NCBI GenBank assembly: GCA_947293975.1
Contig: CAMYPV010000021.1
Span: 1-19,246 of the forward strand
Direction of reading: 5' to 3'
DNA from: an uncultured Ezakiella sp.
GTDB taxonomy: Bacteria > Bacillota > Clostridia > Tissierellales > Peptoniphilaceae
Length of the DNA: 19,246 nucleotides
Shown here: positions 1-8,611 of the stretch, piece by piece
How positions within the stretch are numbered: position 1 is the stretch's first letter
Layout: each line of letters begins with the position of its first letter
Translations under genes and position numbers: made by a program
Notes under the pieces: generated by a model
Database searches by the model: none
The model's input: the letters and a program-made list of their open reading frames with translations, nothing else
What the model was told of the DNA's origin: nothing

Positions 1-1603
1 TAACAGTTTTTCCTGACAAGACTGCAGCTATGTTTGCCGCGGCAATAATATCTTCTTCTTTTACTTCTTGATTATGAGATTCTAATATAACATGTGTTCC
101 TGGCTCGTTTCTAATGTGAAACCACAGGTCATCTTTATGAGCAGTTTTGAATGTAAGTTTATCGTTTTGTATATTATTTCTGCCAGCTAAAATTTTAAAA
201 CCGCTAGGAGATGTAAATTCTCGATAACTTAATTTTGTTTCTCTAATTTTTTTCTTCGATGAACTTCTATTTAAAAAGCCAATGTCCATAAGTTCTGTTT
301 TAATATGATTTATTTCGTCTGTAGTCTCGGCTTGCTCAAGATTTATAACAACTGATTTTAAATAGTATATTTCATTTTTAATAGATGGAATTCTACGCTC
401 AAGATTTAATTCTCTGTTTTTCAATTTATTGTATCTGTTGTACAAACGCTCTACATTTTGTTTGGGCGAGAGGCTATCATCAAGCTTTATTTTAATTATT
501 TCATTATTTTCACTATAAAAATTGTTTACATCAATTGATTTATCTCCACGATTAATTTTATAAATATTTGCCGCCAATAAATCAGCTTGAATTTTTATGT
601 TTTCTCTATCCTTAGATTTTTCGTATTCAACTTGTTGAATATTAAGAGTTTTTTCAAGATTTTGCACACGTTTTAAAATTTTCTTTCTAAGCTCGTGGGT
701 GCGACTTGAAATTAACTTATGATTAGATTTAGTTTCATAAAAATATCTAACAGCATCATTCATTGTATCGAAATGTATTCCATCAATATAAGATGGAGAC
801 AAGTCAAATGCAGATAGCTTTGAAGGAATATCGTCTTTATTGTATACAATTGCTTCAAGATCATTATTCTTGATTTTATCAAATGTATTTTGTATTGTAT
901 CGATTAGAATATTTTTTTCATCATCATTAAGATTATTGAAATTCCTATCTGAATCAATGTTTGATAGATTCAAAATATAGCTCGATATATCTGGGTTAAT
1001 ACCTTCAAATGATTTAAAAATAGACGTTTTTAATTTTTGCATTTGATTAGATTCAAGAGCATTATAAATATCCTCACGGCTTACGCTGAGTGGGTTTAGT
1101 CCGTTCGGCTCAGGCAATGCATATTTTTCTTTTGGTAGAACTAGACGCACACTACTCATATCGGGATAAACTCTAATAAGTGAGTCTATAATTTCATTTG
1201 TATTAGGATTTAGTAAAATTAGATTAGAATATTTTCCCATTATTTCAAATTGTAAATTGAGTTCATCAGTGCTGTAGATATCAGCAGACGAAGAGAATTG
1301 AATTGAAATGATTCTATCCAATCGTATTTGATTGACGTCAAGTATCCTTGATCCGATTAGATATTTTCTAAGTAACATACAAAACATAGGTGGTTCATCA
1401 GGATATGATTGTTTATTATCCGTAATGTAAATAGCAGGAGTATCTGCTGAAAAAGAAAAGCATAGGATTAAATTTTCCTTGCCAGATCTTATATGCATAG
1501 AAATATTTTTATTCTCTTGATATATTTTATCGACTCTTGCGCCGACCAAATTATTTTTTAATTCTGTTGTTAATAATTTAATAGCTGGTCCATTTAATGA
1601 CAT
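1..1603 (-). CDS. rqcH: RqcH (NFACT/Rqc2 family, older name FbpA/YloA), 3' end cut off by window edge
   Basis: Bacterial ribosome quality control factor. From the family, it binds 50S subunits carrying stalled peptidyl-tRNA and recruits tRNA-Ala to add C-terminal alanine tails. I translated it by hand from the minus strand: ATG at 1603, 534 codons visible, no stop before the left edge. The N-terminal NFACT-N domain carries LDRIISIQF with D96/R97, matching the Asp-Arg pair that is functionally important in B. subtilis RqcH, and later EIMGKYSNLILLNP. Residues about 300-420 are charged and predicted coiled coil. The NFACT-R domain starts near 460 (YREFTSPSGFKILAGRN) and contains DDLWFHIRNEPGTHVIL near 491. 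Family members run to about 570-590 residues, so roughly 30-55 C-terminal residues are missing. The start is supported by GAGGTG four bases upstream. It is divergent from gmk. The older label 'fibronectin-binding protein' is probably misleading. Confidence 0.93.
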   Translation of the reverse strand, partial: MSLNGPAIKLLTTELKNNLVGARVDKIYQENKNISMHIRSGKENLILCFSFSADTPAIYITDNKQSYPDEPPMFCMLLRKYLIGSRILDVNQIRLDRIISIQFSSSADIYSTDELNLQFEIMGKYSNLILLNPNTNEIIDSLIRVYPDMSSVRLVLPKEKYALPEPNGLNPLSVSREDIYNALESNQMQKLKTSIFKSFEGINPDISSYILNLSNIDSDRNFNNLNDDEKNILIDTIQNTFDKIKNNDLEAIVYNKDDIPSKLSAFDLSPSYIDGIHFDTMNDAVRYFYETKSNHKLISSRTHELRKKILKRVQNLEKTLNIQQVEYEKSKDRENIKIQADLLAANIYKINRGDKSIDVNNFYSENNEIIKIKLDDSLSPKQNVERLYNRYNKLKNRELNLERRIPSIKNEIYYLKSVVINLEQAETTDEINHIKTELMDIGFLNRSSSKKKIRETKLSYREFTSPSGFKILAGRNNIQNDKLTFKTAHKDDLWFHIRNEPGTHVILESHNQEVKEEDIIAAANIAAVLSGKTV

Positions 1604-1619
1604 AATTCACCTCGTGCTA

Positions 1620-1651
1620 ATTATATCACAGATCATAGTTTAATATGTTAA
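1620..1651 (-). promoter_or_regulatory. Possible rqcH promoter
   Basis: Read on the minus strand, a perfect TATAAT (plus 1620-1625) lies upstream of the rqcH ribosome binding site. The best -35-like hexamer is TTAACA (plus 1646-1651), but the spacer is 20 bases, longer than the usual 16-18. The implied leader is only about ten bases. This is a tentative call from hexamer matching only. Confidence 0.35.
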
Positions 1652-1668
1652 GTTTTCTTAATATTTCA

Positions 1669-1697
1669 TTGCATTTATCTTAGTTATTATATAAGAT
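1669..1697 (+). promoter_or_regulatory. Possible promoter for the gmk-thiN block
   Basis: The only non-coding DNA ahead of the thirteen-gene block is this gap. TTGCAT (1669-1674) and TAAGAT (1692-1697) are spaced by 17 bases. An overlapping TATAAG (1690-1695) is a better -10 but has a 15-base spacer. Matches are weak and the region is generally AT-rich, so the exact hexamers are uncertain. That a promoter lies somewhere in 1604-1715 is more secure than which hexamers are used. Confidence 0.3.
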
Positions 1698-1725
1698 ATA
1701 TAAAAGAACTCAAGAAGGAGTATAT

Positions 1726-2361
1726 ATGAATAGGTGGTGGGAAAAGTTGAGTAGAGGATTTCTTTTAGTGTTATCTGGACCATCGGGTGCTGGCAAAGGC
1801 ACGGTGTGTGACGCGTTACTGAAAAAGAATGATGGAATAGTTTATTCTATTTCTGCAACTACAAGAAATATGAGGCCTGGAGAAGTTGATGGCAAAGATT
1901 ATTTTTTTGTAAGTGATAGTGAGTTTGAAGATTTAGTAAAAAATGATAAAATGCTTGAGTATGCTCATGTTCATCAGAATATGTACGGTACACCAAAGGA
2001 TTTTGTTTTTGACAAGATTAAAGAAGGTGAGATTGTAATTTTGGAAATCGATGTTCAAGGTGCAATGCAGATAAAGAAAGTTTACAATGAAGCAGTGTTT
2101 ATGTTCTTGCTTCCTCCAAGTATGGGAGAATTAAAAAAGCGTATTATAGGTAGGAACACAGAAACAGAAGAGTCACTTGAAATAAGATACAAAAATGCAT
2201 TTAAAGAACTTGATTTTGTTGAAGAATATGATTATTTTGTTGTAAACAATACGGTTGATCAAGCTGTTTCAGATATTGAAGATATTATAAATGCTGAAAA
2301 GCATAGAGTTAAAAGATTTAAATATATTAAAGAGAAAGTGATAGGTGAAAAAGATGTATAA
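1726..2361 (+). CDS. gmk: Guanylate kinase
   Basis: Phosphorylates GMP to GDP with ATP in the cytoplasm, an essential step of GTP/dGTP supply and nucleotide salvage. The 211-residue protein matches the usual length of about 205. It carries the P-loop GPSGAGKGT at residues 18-26, the GMP-binding segment SISATTRNMRPGE followed by DYFFVS, the lid-proximal EYAHVHQNMYGTP, and EIDVQGAMQIKK. The ATG at 1726 has AAGGAG (1715-1720) five bases upstream. It gives a short N-terminal extension (MNRWWEKLSRG) ahead of the usual start of the domain. It is the first gene of the long block, and its last 8 bases overlap rpoZ if rpoZ starts at 2354. Pairing of gmk with rpoZ is conserved across bacteria. Confidence 0.97.
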   Translation: MNRWWEKLSRGFLLVLSGPSGAGKGTVCDALLKKNDGIVYSISATTRNMRPGEVDGKDYFFVSDSEFEDLVKNDKMLEYAHVHQNMYGTPKDFVFDKIKEGEIVILEIDVQGAMQIKKVYNEAVFMFLLPPSMGELKKRIIGRNTETEESLEIRYKNAFKELDFVEEYDYFVVNNTVDQAVSDIEDIINAEKHRVKRFKYIKEKVIGEKDV

Positions 2362-2548
2362 TCCATCGTCAGATATTTTAGGAAAGAATGTAAGTAGATA
2401 CACTTTAGTAAGTGTTGTTTCAAAAAGAGCAAGACAAATTGTTGATGGGTCTCCAGCAAAAGTTGAAGTTCATGAAGATGAGAACCCAATAACAGTTGCA
2501 TTAGAGGAAATTAAAGAGCAAAAAATTTCTTATAAGGAAGAAGATTAA
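2354..2548 (+). CDS. rpoZ: RNA polymerase omega subunit
   Basis: Small RNA polymerase subunit that helps fold and assemble beta prime; in many bacteria it also forms part of a (p)ppGpp site. This 64-residue product has the typical omega core: an N-terminal YNPSSDIL, then SRYTLVSVVSKRARQI, then a short segment leading to NPITVALEEI. I chose the ATG at 2354 because it is preceded by AGGTGA (2343-2348) at five bases and because omega proteins usually begin just before the (Y/N)PS motif. A GTG at 2345 in the same frame would add three residues but has no clear ribosome binding site. It overlaps the gmk 3' end, and its stop shares a base with the coaBC start (TAATG). Confidence 0.93.
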   Translation: MYNPSSDILGKNVSRYTLVSVVSKRARQIVDGSPAKVEVHEDENPITVALEEIKEQKISYKEED

Positions 2549-3723
2549 TGTTTCAAAATAAAAGAGTTTTATTAGGCGTGACGGGTGGCGTTGCAGCTTA
2601 TAAAGCTATAGAAATTGCAAGTAGACTTAAGAAAATGGGGGCAGCTGTTGATGTTTGTTTAACAGAGAATGCATTAAATTTTGTAACTCCTCTTGCATTT
2701 TCAAGTATTACAGGTAGAGATGTGTATGTTGATGGTTTTCAAATGAAGGATGGAAGAATTCCACATATTTATTTGGGAGAGTCAGATTATATAATTGTTG
2801 CACCTGCAACTAAAAATTTTATTGCAAAGCTAAGAGCGGGAATTTGTGATGATTTATTATTAAATGCTATTTCTGCATCAAATTCAAACGTATATATCGC
2901 TCCTGCAATGAATACGAAAATGTATTTGAATGAAACAAATCTAGAAAATATTGATTATTTAAAATCTAAAGGTTATAGATTTATTGAACCTGAAAGTGGG
3001 CTCCTTGCATGCAATGACATTGGAATTGGCAAGCTTCCAAGCCCAGAGTCTATTTTAAATAAAATCATTGAAATGAATAATATAGATAGCAAGTATTTAT
3101 CTAAAAAAATAATAGTTACAAGTGGTTCAACTGTGTCAGAACTTGATCCAGTTAGAGTCTTTACAAATAAGTCATCAGGCAAAATGGGTCTTGCAATAGC
3201 TAAGGAATTAAAAAATAGAGGAGCAAAGGTTGTATATATTAGTCGATTTAAACCGATTGACGAGTTTGAAAAATATATATCAATTAAAACGACAAATGAT
3301 ATGCTTGAAGCTGTTAAAAATGAGATGATTGATTCAGATGCTATTTTTATGGCAGCCGCGCCTCTTGATTATGAATTTGAAAATTACAGTCAAGAAAAAA
3401 TTAAAAAATCAGATTCATTACAATTGACACTTAAAAGAACTCCTGACATATTAAAGACAATTGCTCCTATTAAAAAAGATTTAAAGGTAATTGGATTTGC
3501 TGCAGAAAGTGAAAATCACCTTAATTATGGCAAAGAAAAGTTAAAAGCAAAAGATATGGATGCAATCGTAATAAATAATATTAAGGGCGAAACATCGGCT
3601 TTTGGTTCTGATTACAATAGTGGAGTTGTTCTTTTAAGAGATGGCAGAGATTTTGAAATAAAAAATACAACTAAGAATGATTTTTCAAATCAGCTATTAA
3701 ATATAATTGAGGAGATTTTATGA
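2548..3723 (+). CDS. coaBC: Bifunctional phosphopantothenoylcysteine decarboxylase / phosphopantothenate-cysteine ligase
   Basis: Two steps of coenzyme A synthesis in one protein: CoaB joins cysteine to 4'-phosphopantothenate, and CoaC, an FMN flavoprotein, decarboxylates the product. The N-terminal CoaC domain (about 1-180) shows LLGVTGGVAAYKA, the conserved His at residue 73 (PHIYLG), the substrate motif PAMNTKM at 119-125 and an active-site Cys candidate at 155 (GLLACNDIG). The CoaB domain begins about residue 185 with TSGST, DPVRVFTN and SSGKMG, followed by KIKK at 284-287 and GFAAES at 316-321. The usual NPDIL segment reads TPDIL here. At 391 residues the length is normal. ATG overlaps the rpoZ stop by one base, and the stop overlaps priA by four (ATGA). 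Confidence 0.96.
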   Translation: MFQNKRVLLGVTGGVAAYKAIEIASRLKKMGAAVDVCLTENALNFVTPLAFSSITGRDVYVDGFQMKDGRIPHIYLGESDYIIVAPATKNFIAKLRAGICDDLLLNAISASNSNVYIAPAMNTKMYLNETNLENIDYLKSKGYRFIEPESGLLACNDIGIGKLPSPESILNKIIEMNNIDSKYLSKKIIVTSGSTVSELDPVRVFTNKSSGKMGLAIAKELKNRGAKVVYISRFKPIDEFEKYISIKTTNDMLEAVKNEMIDSDAIFMAAAPLDYEFENYSQEKIKKSDSLQLTLKRTPDILKTIAPIKKDLKVIGFAAESENHLNYGKEKLKAKDMDAIVINNIKGETSAFGSDYNSGVVLLRDGRDFEIKNTTKNDFSNQLLNIIEEIL

Positions 3724-6011
3724 TTGCCAAAGTTTTGGTAAACAAAAATATTGATTCACTAAACAGAGAATTTTCATATTTAATACCTGATGATATGAGT
3801 CCACAAATTGGATCACGTGTAATCGTGCCGTTTGGGAAAGGCAATTCTAAGATAACAGGTATTATAACTGATATTACTGAAGAAGATGCTGAGGAAGTCA
3901 AGCTTAAGCCTATTATAGAGTTAATTGATAAAGAACCATTGATTGATGAGAATGATATAAAAATTGCTGATTTTATTTCAGAGAAAACTTTTTCTAATAA
4001 AATTGAAAGTTTGAAACTTTTTTTGCCGCCGATGGATTTAAATTCTATAAAAAAAGAACTTTATGATACACAAAACATGAAAATTGTTGATGAAAAAGAA
4101 TATTCAAAAGAGGAGATTCATCAAAAAATTATAGATGGATTGTTTAAGTATCGTTACTCGCTTATGAACGAACAGTCTATGTATACAAAAAAAGTTCTTG
4201 TAGTAAAAAATAGTGCAAAAAATTTAAGAGATAAGCAGCAGTTTGTCTATGATATGGTCATGTCAGGCGAATATACTAGACAGGAAATAATTTCAAAGTT
4301 AAAAATTAGTGATAGCCCTATTAAAACATTAATTAAAAACGATATATTAGAAGAAAAAATCGTTGTCCAAAAAATGAAGTCAAGAAATTTTGATGGATAC
4401 AAAAAACATGAGTTAAATAAAGATCAAAAAAAAGTTATGGCGGGCATAATGAACGATTTTAAAAATGGGCAGAATATGTTTTTGATAAATGGTGTTACAG
4501 GCTCAGGCAAAACAGAAGTTTATCTACAAATTGTTGAAGAGTTCATCAAAAATAATAAATCAGCTCTTATATTGGTGCCTGAAATTGGTTTAACTCCACA
4601 AACTGTCGCAAGGTTTAAGGGACGGTTTGAAGAAGAAGTTGCAATTATTCATTCAAAGTTAACGCTAAAAGAGCGATACGATCAATGGATGAGAATTAAA
4701 AATGGTGATATAAGGATCGTTGTTGGAGCAAGGTCTGCAATTTTTGCGCCAATACAAAACTTAGGAATAATTATCATCGATGAAGAACATGACAGTTCTT
4801 ATGTTTCAAGTCACACGCCTAAGTATAAGACTGTGGATATCGCTGAAAATATTTCGAATTTAAAGAATGTGATGTTGATTCTCGGCTCTGCAACGCCAAG
4901 TCTTGAAAGCTATTATAAGGCTAAGAAAAATAAATATAAGCTTTATGAAATGAATAATCGTGCAAATGGAAGAGAAATACCTAAGATTGAAGTAGTAGAT
5001 ATGGCGACAGAGTTAAACAATGGAAATACTTCAATATTTTCCTTGAAAATGTACGAAGCAATATTAGAAAATTTGAATAATAAAAGACAGACAATGATAT
5101 TTTTAAATAGACGTGGATACTCAGGTTTTGTTAGCTGTAGGAGTTGTGGCGAAGCCATAAAATGTGATAATTGCGATGTAAGTATGACTTATCACAAGGG
5201 TATTAACAGACTTGTTTGTCACTATTGCGGAAAAAGTATACTACTACCCGAAAAATGTCCGCAATGCGGATCAGATAAAATAAAAGATTTTGGCATTGGA
5301 ACCGAGCAGGTTGAAATGATTACCAAAAAATTATTTCCAAACGCTAGAGTTGCAAGGATGGATAGGGATACAACGAAGAGAAAAAATTCACATTTTGATA
5401 TTTGGCAACGCATGAATTCTGGAGAGATTGATATACTAATCGGCACTCAGATGATTGCAAAAGGACTCGATTTTAAAAATGTAACACTTGTTTGTATCTT
5501 AGCAGCTGATATGCTTTTAAAATTACCAGATTATCGTTCTTGCGAGTGGATGTTCTCGCTTGTTAGGCAGGTAAGTGGCAGAGCTGGTAGAGGAGATATA
5601 GACGGAAGAGTAATATTACAGACATATCAACCAGATCATTTTGCAGTAAAATTAAGTGTAGATGGTAATTATGATAAATTTTTTGAGCAGGAGATGAAGA
5701 CTAGAAAAGAGTTCTTATATCCTCCGTTTACAAAGATAATCTTAATACAAAAATCCTCAAAGGATAATCTTGATGCGCATAATACACTTATGGATATATA
5801 TAACGAAACAGTTAAGTATGTTATTGATAATAAATTAACTGCAAAAGTACTTCATCCAAATCCATCGCCAATATCAAAGATAAAAAACGAATATAGATGG
5901 CAGTTTATTATAAAATCTATGGATGAAGATTTAAAAAATATTATAGAATTTTTAAAAAGGTTTAATAGTAGAGGAATCAGCGTAACGGTTGATCCGATTA
6001 ATATGATGTAG
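3720..6011 (+). CDS. priA: Primosomal protein N' (replication restart helicase PriA)
   Basis: Superfamily 2 DNA helicase that recognises stalled or repaired forks and reloads the replisome. The 763-residue length is normal. The N-terminal 3' DNA-binding domain (about 1-105) starts with the family-like ANV/VNK-type strand and FSYLIPDDM. A winged-helix segment follows. The helicase core has Walker A GVTGSGKTE from 258, LVPEIGLTPQ at 285-294, DEEH at 354-357 and LGSATPSLESY. Eight cysteines form the two zinc sites (473, 476, 482, 485, 500, 503, 513, 516). Motifs QMIAKGLDF and QVSGRAGRG follow. Its ATG overlaps the coaBC stop. The TAG stop overlaps the def ribosome binding site. No key residue appears missing. 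Confidence 0.97.
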   Translation: MIAKVLVNKNIDSLNREFSYLIPDDMSPQIGSRVIVPFGKGNSKITGIITDITEEDAEEVKLKPIIELIDKEPLIDENDIKIADFISEKTFSNKIESLKLFLPPMDLNSIKKELYDTQNMKIVDEKEYSKEEIHQKIIDGLFKYRYSLMNEQSMYTKKVLVVKNSAKNLRDKQQFVYDMVMSGEYTRQEIISKLKISDSPIKTLIKNDILEEKIVVQKMKSRNFDGYKKHELNKDQKKVMAGIMNDFKNGQNMFLINGVTGSGKTEVYLQIVEEFIKNNKSALILVPEIGLTPQTVARFKGRFEEEVAIIHSKLTLKERYDQWMRIKNGDIRIVVGARSAIFAPIQNLGIIIIDEEHDSSYVSSHTPKYKTVDIAENISNLKNVMLILGSATPSLESYYKAKKNKYKLYEMNNRANGREIPKIEVVDMATELNNGNTSIFSLKMYEAILENLNNKRQTMIFLNRRGYSGFVSCRSCGEAIKCDNCDVSMTYHKGINRLVCHYCGKSILLPEKCPQCGSDKIKDFGIGTEQVEMITKKLFPNARVARMDRDTTKRKNSHFDIWQRMNSGEIDILIGTQMIAKGLDFKNVTLVCILAADMLLKLPDYRSCEWMFSLVRQVSGRAGRGDIDGRVILQTYQPDHFAVKLSVDGNYDKFFEQEMKTRKEFLYPPFTKIILIQKSSKDNLDAHNTLMDIYNETVKYVIDNKLTAKVLHPNPSPISKIKNEYRWQFIIKSMDEDLKNIIEFLKRFNSRGISVTVDPINMM

Positions 6012-6019
6012 GAGGTAAA

Positions 6020-6493
6020 ATGGCAGTAAGGAAGCTAAGAGTTAATGATGATCCTATTTTAAGAAAGAAATCAAAGACTGTAAGTGAAATAAATGATAGC
6101 ATTTTAAATTTAATTAATGATATGAGGGATACATTAAATAAGGAGCAAGGCGTCGGTCTTGCCGCTGTTCAAGTTGGCTCACTAAGACGTGTTATACTTG
6201 TACAGCCTGATGAAGAAATTGAGGCAAGAGTTTTAATTAATCCTGAAATAATAGAAGAATCTGGTTGCGAAATAGGCACAGAAGGTTGCCTAAGTATACC
6301 AGGGAAGCATGGAAATGTTAAACGCCCAACAAAAATTAGAGTTAAAGCAATGGATATCAATGGTGAGCAAATTGATTTTTATGCAGAAGAGTTTGAAGCT
6401 AGAATTATTTGCCACGAAGTTGATCATACAAATGGCATTTTATATACAGATAAGATTTACAATCACGAATTGTATGAAGAAAGTAAAGAGTAA
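6020..6493 (+). CDS. def: Peptide deformylase
   Basis: Metalloenzyme that removes the formyl group from nascent N-terminal formyl-Met; works opposite the product of the next gene, fmt. All three family motifs are present: GVGLAAVQ at 44-51 (the residue before Gln is Val where Pro is commonest), EGCLS at 88-92 with metal ligand C90, and HEVDH at 132-136, with H132 and H136 as ligands and E133 as catalytic acid/base. The residue after the last motif is Thr rather than the usual Leu (HEVDHTNG). At 157 residues it is of normal size for the short Gram-positive/proteobacterial-like class. ATG at 6020 has GGAGG (6011-6015) four bases upstream. Stop and fmt start share one base. Confidence 0.96.
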   Translation: MAVRKLRVNDDPILRKKSKTVSEINDSILNLINDMRDTLNKEQGVGLAAVQVGSLRRVILVQPDEEIEARVLINPEIIEESGCEIGTEGCLSIPGKHGNVKRPTKIRVKAMDINGEQIDFYAEEFEARIICHEVDHTNGILYTDKIYNHELYEESKE

Positions 6494-7407
6494 TGAAAAA
6501 AATTTTATTTTTCAGTTCAACTGAATTTGGCAAAGAAATTCTTGATGTGCTTGACAATTCAGATTATGAAGTAGTGGGTGTTGTTACAAGATCCGATAAA
6601 GTAAGAGGACGTGGTAATAAAGTTTTGTCTACTCCTGTAAAAACACTTGCATTGGATCGTGGAATAAATGTATATGAAAGAGATTATGTAACGGATGAAG
6701 ATATCGAATGGATCAAATCTTTAGATGTAGATTATTTTGTAGTTGTTGCATATGGTGCGATTATTCCACAAAATATTTTAGATATTTCAAAAATTGCACC
6801 AATAAATATTCACGCTTCAATTTTGCCAAAGTATAGAGGCGCAAGTCCGATTGAATCAGTTATATTGAACGGTGAAAAAGAAACAGGTATATCTTATATG
6901 CATATGACAAAAAAATTGGATGCCGGAGATATTTATAAAATATATAAAATAGAAATTCAGAATAATGAAATTTTTGATACGCTTAATGAAAAATTGTGCG
7001 AACTTTCAAAAAATACGGTAGTTGATGTATTAAATGGAATTTCAGATGGCAATTTAAAAAGAGTCGCACAATCTGATGACGCAACATATGTTGGAAAGAT
7101 ATTAAAATCGGATGCTGAGATTGATTTTAATAATACAGCAGAGGTTGTAAAAAATAAAATTAATGCTCTGGATTCTCATATTGGAGCATTTGCATTTATT
7201 AATGATAATAGATATAAACTTTTTGGTGCAGAAATTTCTAATCAAAAATTAGATTGCGGTGTCGTTAAAGTTGATAATGGAATTTATATTGGCACTCAGG
7301 ACTATGCTGTTAAGATCAAATATATTCAAGCGCCTGGTAAAAAGAAAATGTTATCAGAGGATTTTTTAAGAGGAAATACTATTGAGGGAAAATTTGAAGT
7401 TAGATGA
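6493..7407 (+). CDS. fmt: Methionyl-tRNA formyltransferase
   Basis: Transfers a formyl group from 10-formyl-tetrahydrofolate to Met-tRNAfMet so that initiator tRNA can start translation. The 304-residue protein has the formyltransferase core with the catalytic trio N105, H107 (INIHASILPKYRGASPI) and D143 (LDAGD), matching N106/H108/D144 of the E. coli enzyme. The linker motif GRGNKVLSTPVK (39-50) and a C-terminal OB-like domain (from about 205) follow. The usual GTPxF near the N-terminus reads SSTEF here, a mild divergence. ATG overlaps the def stop (TAATG), consistent with coupled translation of the two formyl-cycle enzymes. Its 3' end overlaps rsmB. Confidence 0.96.
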   Translation: MKKILFFSSTEFGKEILDVLDNSDYEVVGVVTRSDKVRGRGNKVLSTPVKTLALDRGINVYERDYVTDEDIEWIKSLDVDYFVVVAYGAIIPQNILDISKIAPINIHASILPKYRGASPIESVILNGEKETGISYMHMTKKLDAGDIYKIYKIEIQNNEIFDTLNEKLCELSKNTVVDVLNGISDGNLKRVAQSDDATYVGKILKSDAEIDFNNTAEVVKNKINALDSHIGAFAFINDNRYKLFGAEISNQKLDCGVVKVDNGIYIGTQDYAVKIKYIQAPGKKKMLSEDFLRGNTIEGKFEVR

Positions 7408-8611
7408 TAGAGAGAAAGTTTTTGATATACTGATTAAGGTCTTATATGAAGATGCTTTTTCAAATCTTCTTTTAAAGAACACAGATTTTGAAGTAAGGGC
7501 TTTTGCTACAGATTTGGTTTATGGTGTAATTGAACGCAAAATGACACTAGATGAAATAATTAGGCGATTATCCAAAATTAATTATAATCGTATAGATAAA
7601 AAAACAATGGTCTTGTTATACATGGGACTATATCAGTTAATTTATTCAAGAGTTAAAGATTATGCTGCCATAAACGAAGTTGTAGAAATTGCAAAGAAAT
7701 TTTTAAACCAAGGTGCAGCAGGATTTATAAATGGCATTCTAAGGTCAGCTCAAAGGCAAGAAAAAACGTTATTGCAAGAAGTCTATAATATGGGATGGGA
7801 ATATGAATTTTCTATAAATGTAGAACTTCTAAATATGATAAAAGAATTAAAATTAAATACTAGAGAAATTTTAGAGTCAACATTTAAACCGCCCAGAGTA
7901 CATTTATATGTAAGAAAAAATATGGAAAATATTTTAAGGGCATTGGATCAAAATAATATTAAATACAATGTAAAAAACAATTTTATTTTTGTCGAAAATT
8001 ACGATCACAAAATTTTATCCAGTTTTTTTAGAAGAGGTGAGTATTCTATAATGGACTACTCTACGTCGGTTATTAGACAACTGGTACCAAAAGATACTAA
8101 GACGGTATTTGATATGTGCGCAGCGCCAGGCGGTAAGACATTGATGATTGCAGATTTATTGCCAAATGCAAAAATTAAATCTTCAGATATTAATGAGATT
8201 CGTGTAAATTTGATTCATGAAAACATTAAAAGATGGGGATTGAATAATGTAACAGCTTCTGTAAATGATGCAAGAGTTTTTGACGGGAATAAATACGATC
8301 TTGTTGTCTGTGATGTAATGTGTAGTGGATCTGGTGTAATTTCTAGGAAGCCCGAATTAAAATATAAGATCGATTACAAGATGATTGATGAGTTAAATTT
8401 TAAACAGATTGAAATTTTAAAGAATGCGTCAAATCAAGTTAATGATGGTGGATATGTTATTTATTCGACATGCTCTATTTTAAAAAGAGAAAACTCAGAT
8501 ATTGTTGATGAAGTTTGTAAAGATGGCAGTCTGAAAAAGATTAAAGATATTTTGGTAATACCAAGTAGTGATAGTGAGGGGTTTTACGCTTGTTTATTAA
8601 AAAAGAAATAG
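7394..8611 (+). CDS. rsmB: 16S rRNA (cytosine-967-C5)-methyltransferase RsmB, TTG start
   Basis: SAM-dependent methyltransferase that makes m5C967 in 16S rRNA. An N-terminal NusB-like helical domain (residues about 1-130) is followed by a Rossmann domain with SAM motif DMCAAPGGKT, then SSDINEIRVNLI, motif IV CDVMCSGSG and motif VI YSTCSI, with cysteines at about 310 and 360 (nucleophile expected in TCS). The common motif IV is DAPCSG, so the Pro before Cys is Met here. No ATG lies near the N-terminus. TTG at 7394 follows GAGGG (7384-7388) by five bases, giving 405 residues; another TTG at 7382 would add four. Overlaps fmt by 14 bases and rlmN by 22. Slightly shorter than the usual 430-450 residues. 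Confidence 0.92.
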   Translation: MKLDDREKVFDILIKVLYEDAFSNLLLKNTDFEVRAFATDLVYGVIERKMTLDEIIRRLSKINYNRIDKKTMVLLYMGLYQLIYSRVKDYAAINEVVEIAKKFLNQGAAGFINGILRSAQRQEKTLLQEVYNMGWEYEFSINVELLNMIKELKLNTREILESTFKPPRVHLYVRKNMENILRALDQNNIKYNVKNNFIFVENYDHKILSSFFRRGEYSIMDYSTSVIRQLVPKDTKTVFDMCAAPGGKTLMIADLLPNAKIKSSDINEIRVNLIHENIKRWGLNNVTASVNDARVFDGNKYDLVVCDVMCSGSGVISRKPELKYKIDYKMIDELNFKQIEILKNASNQVNDGGYVIYSTCSILKRENSDIVDEVCKDGSLKKIKDILVIPSSDSEGFYACLLKKK

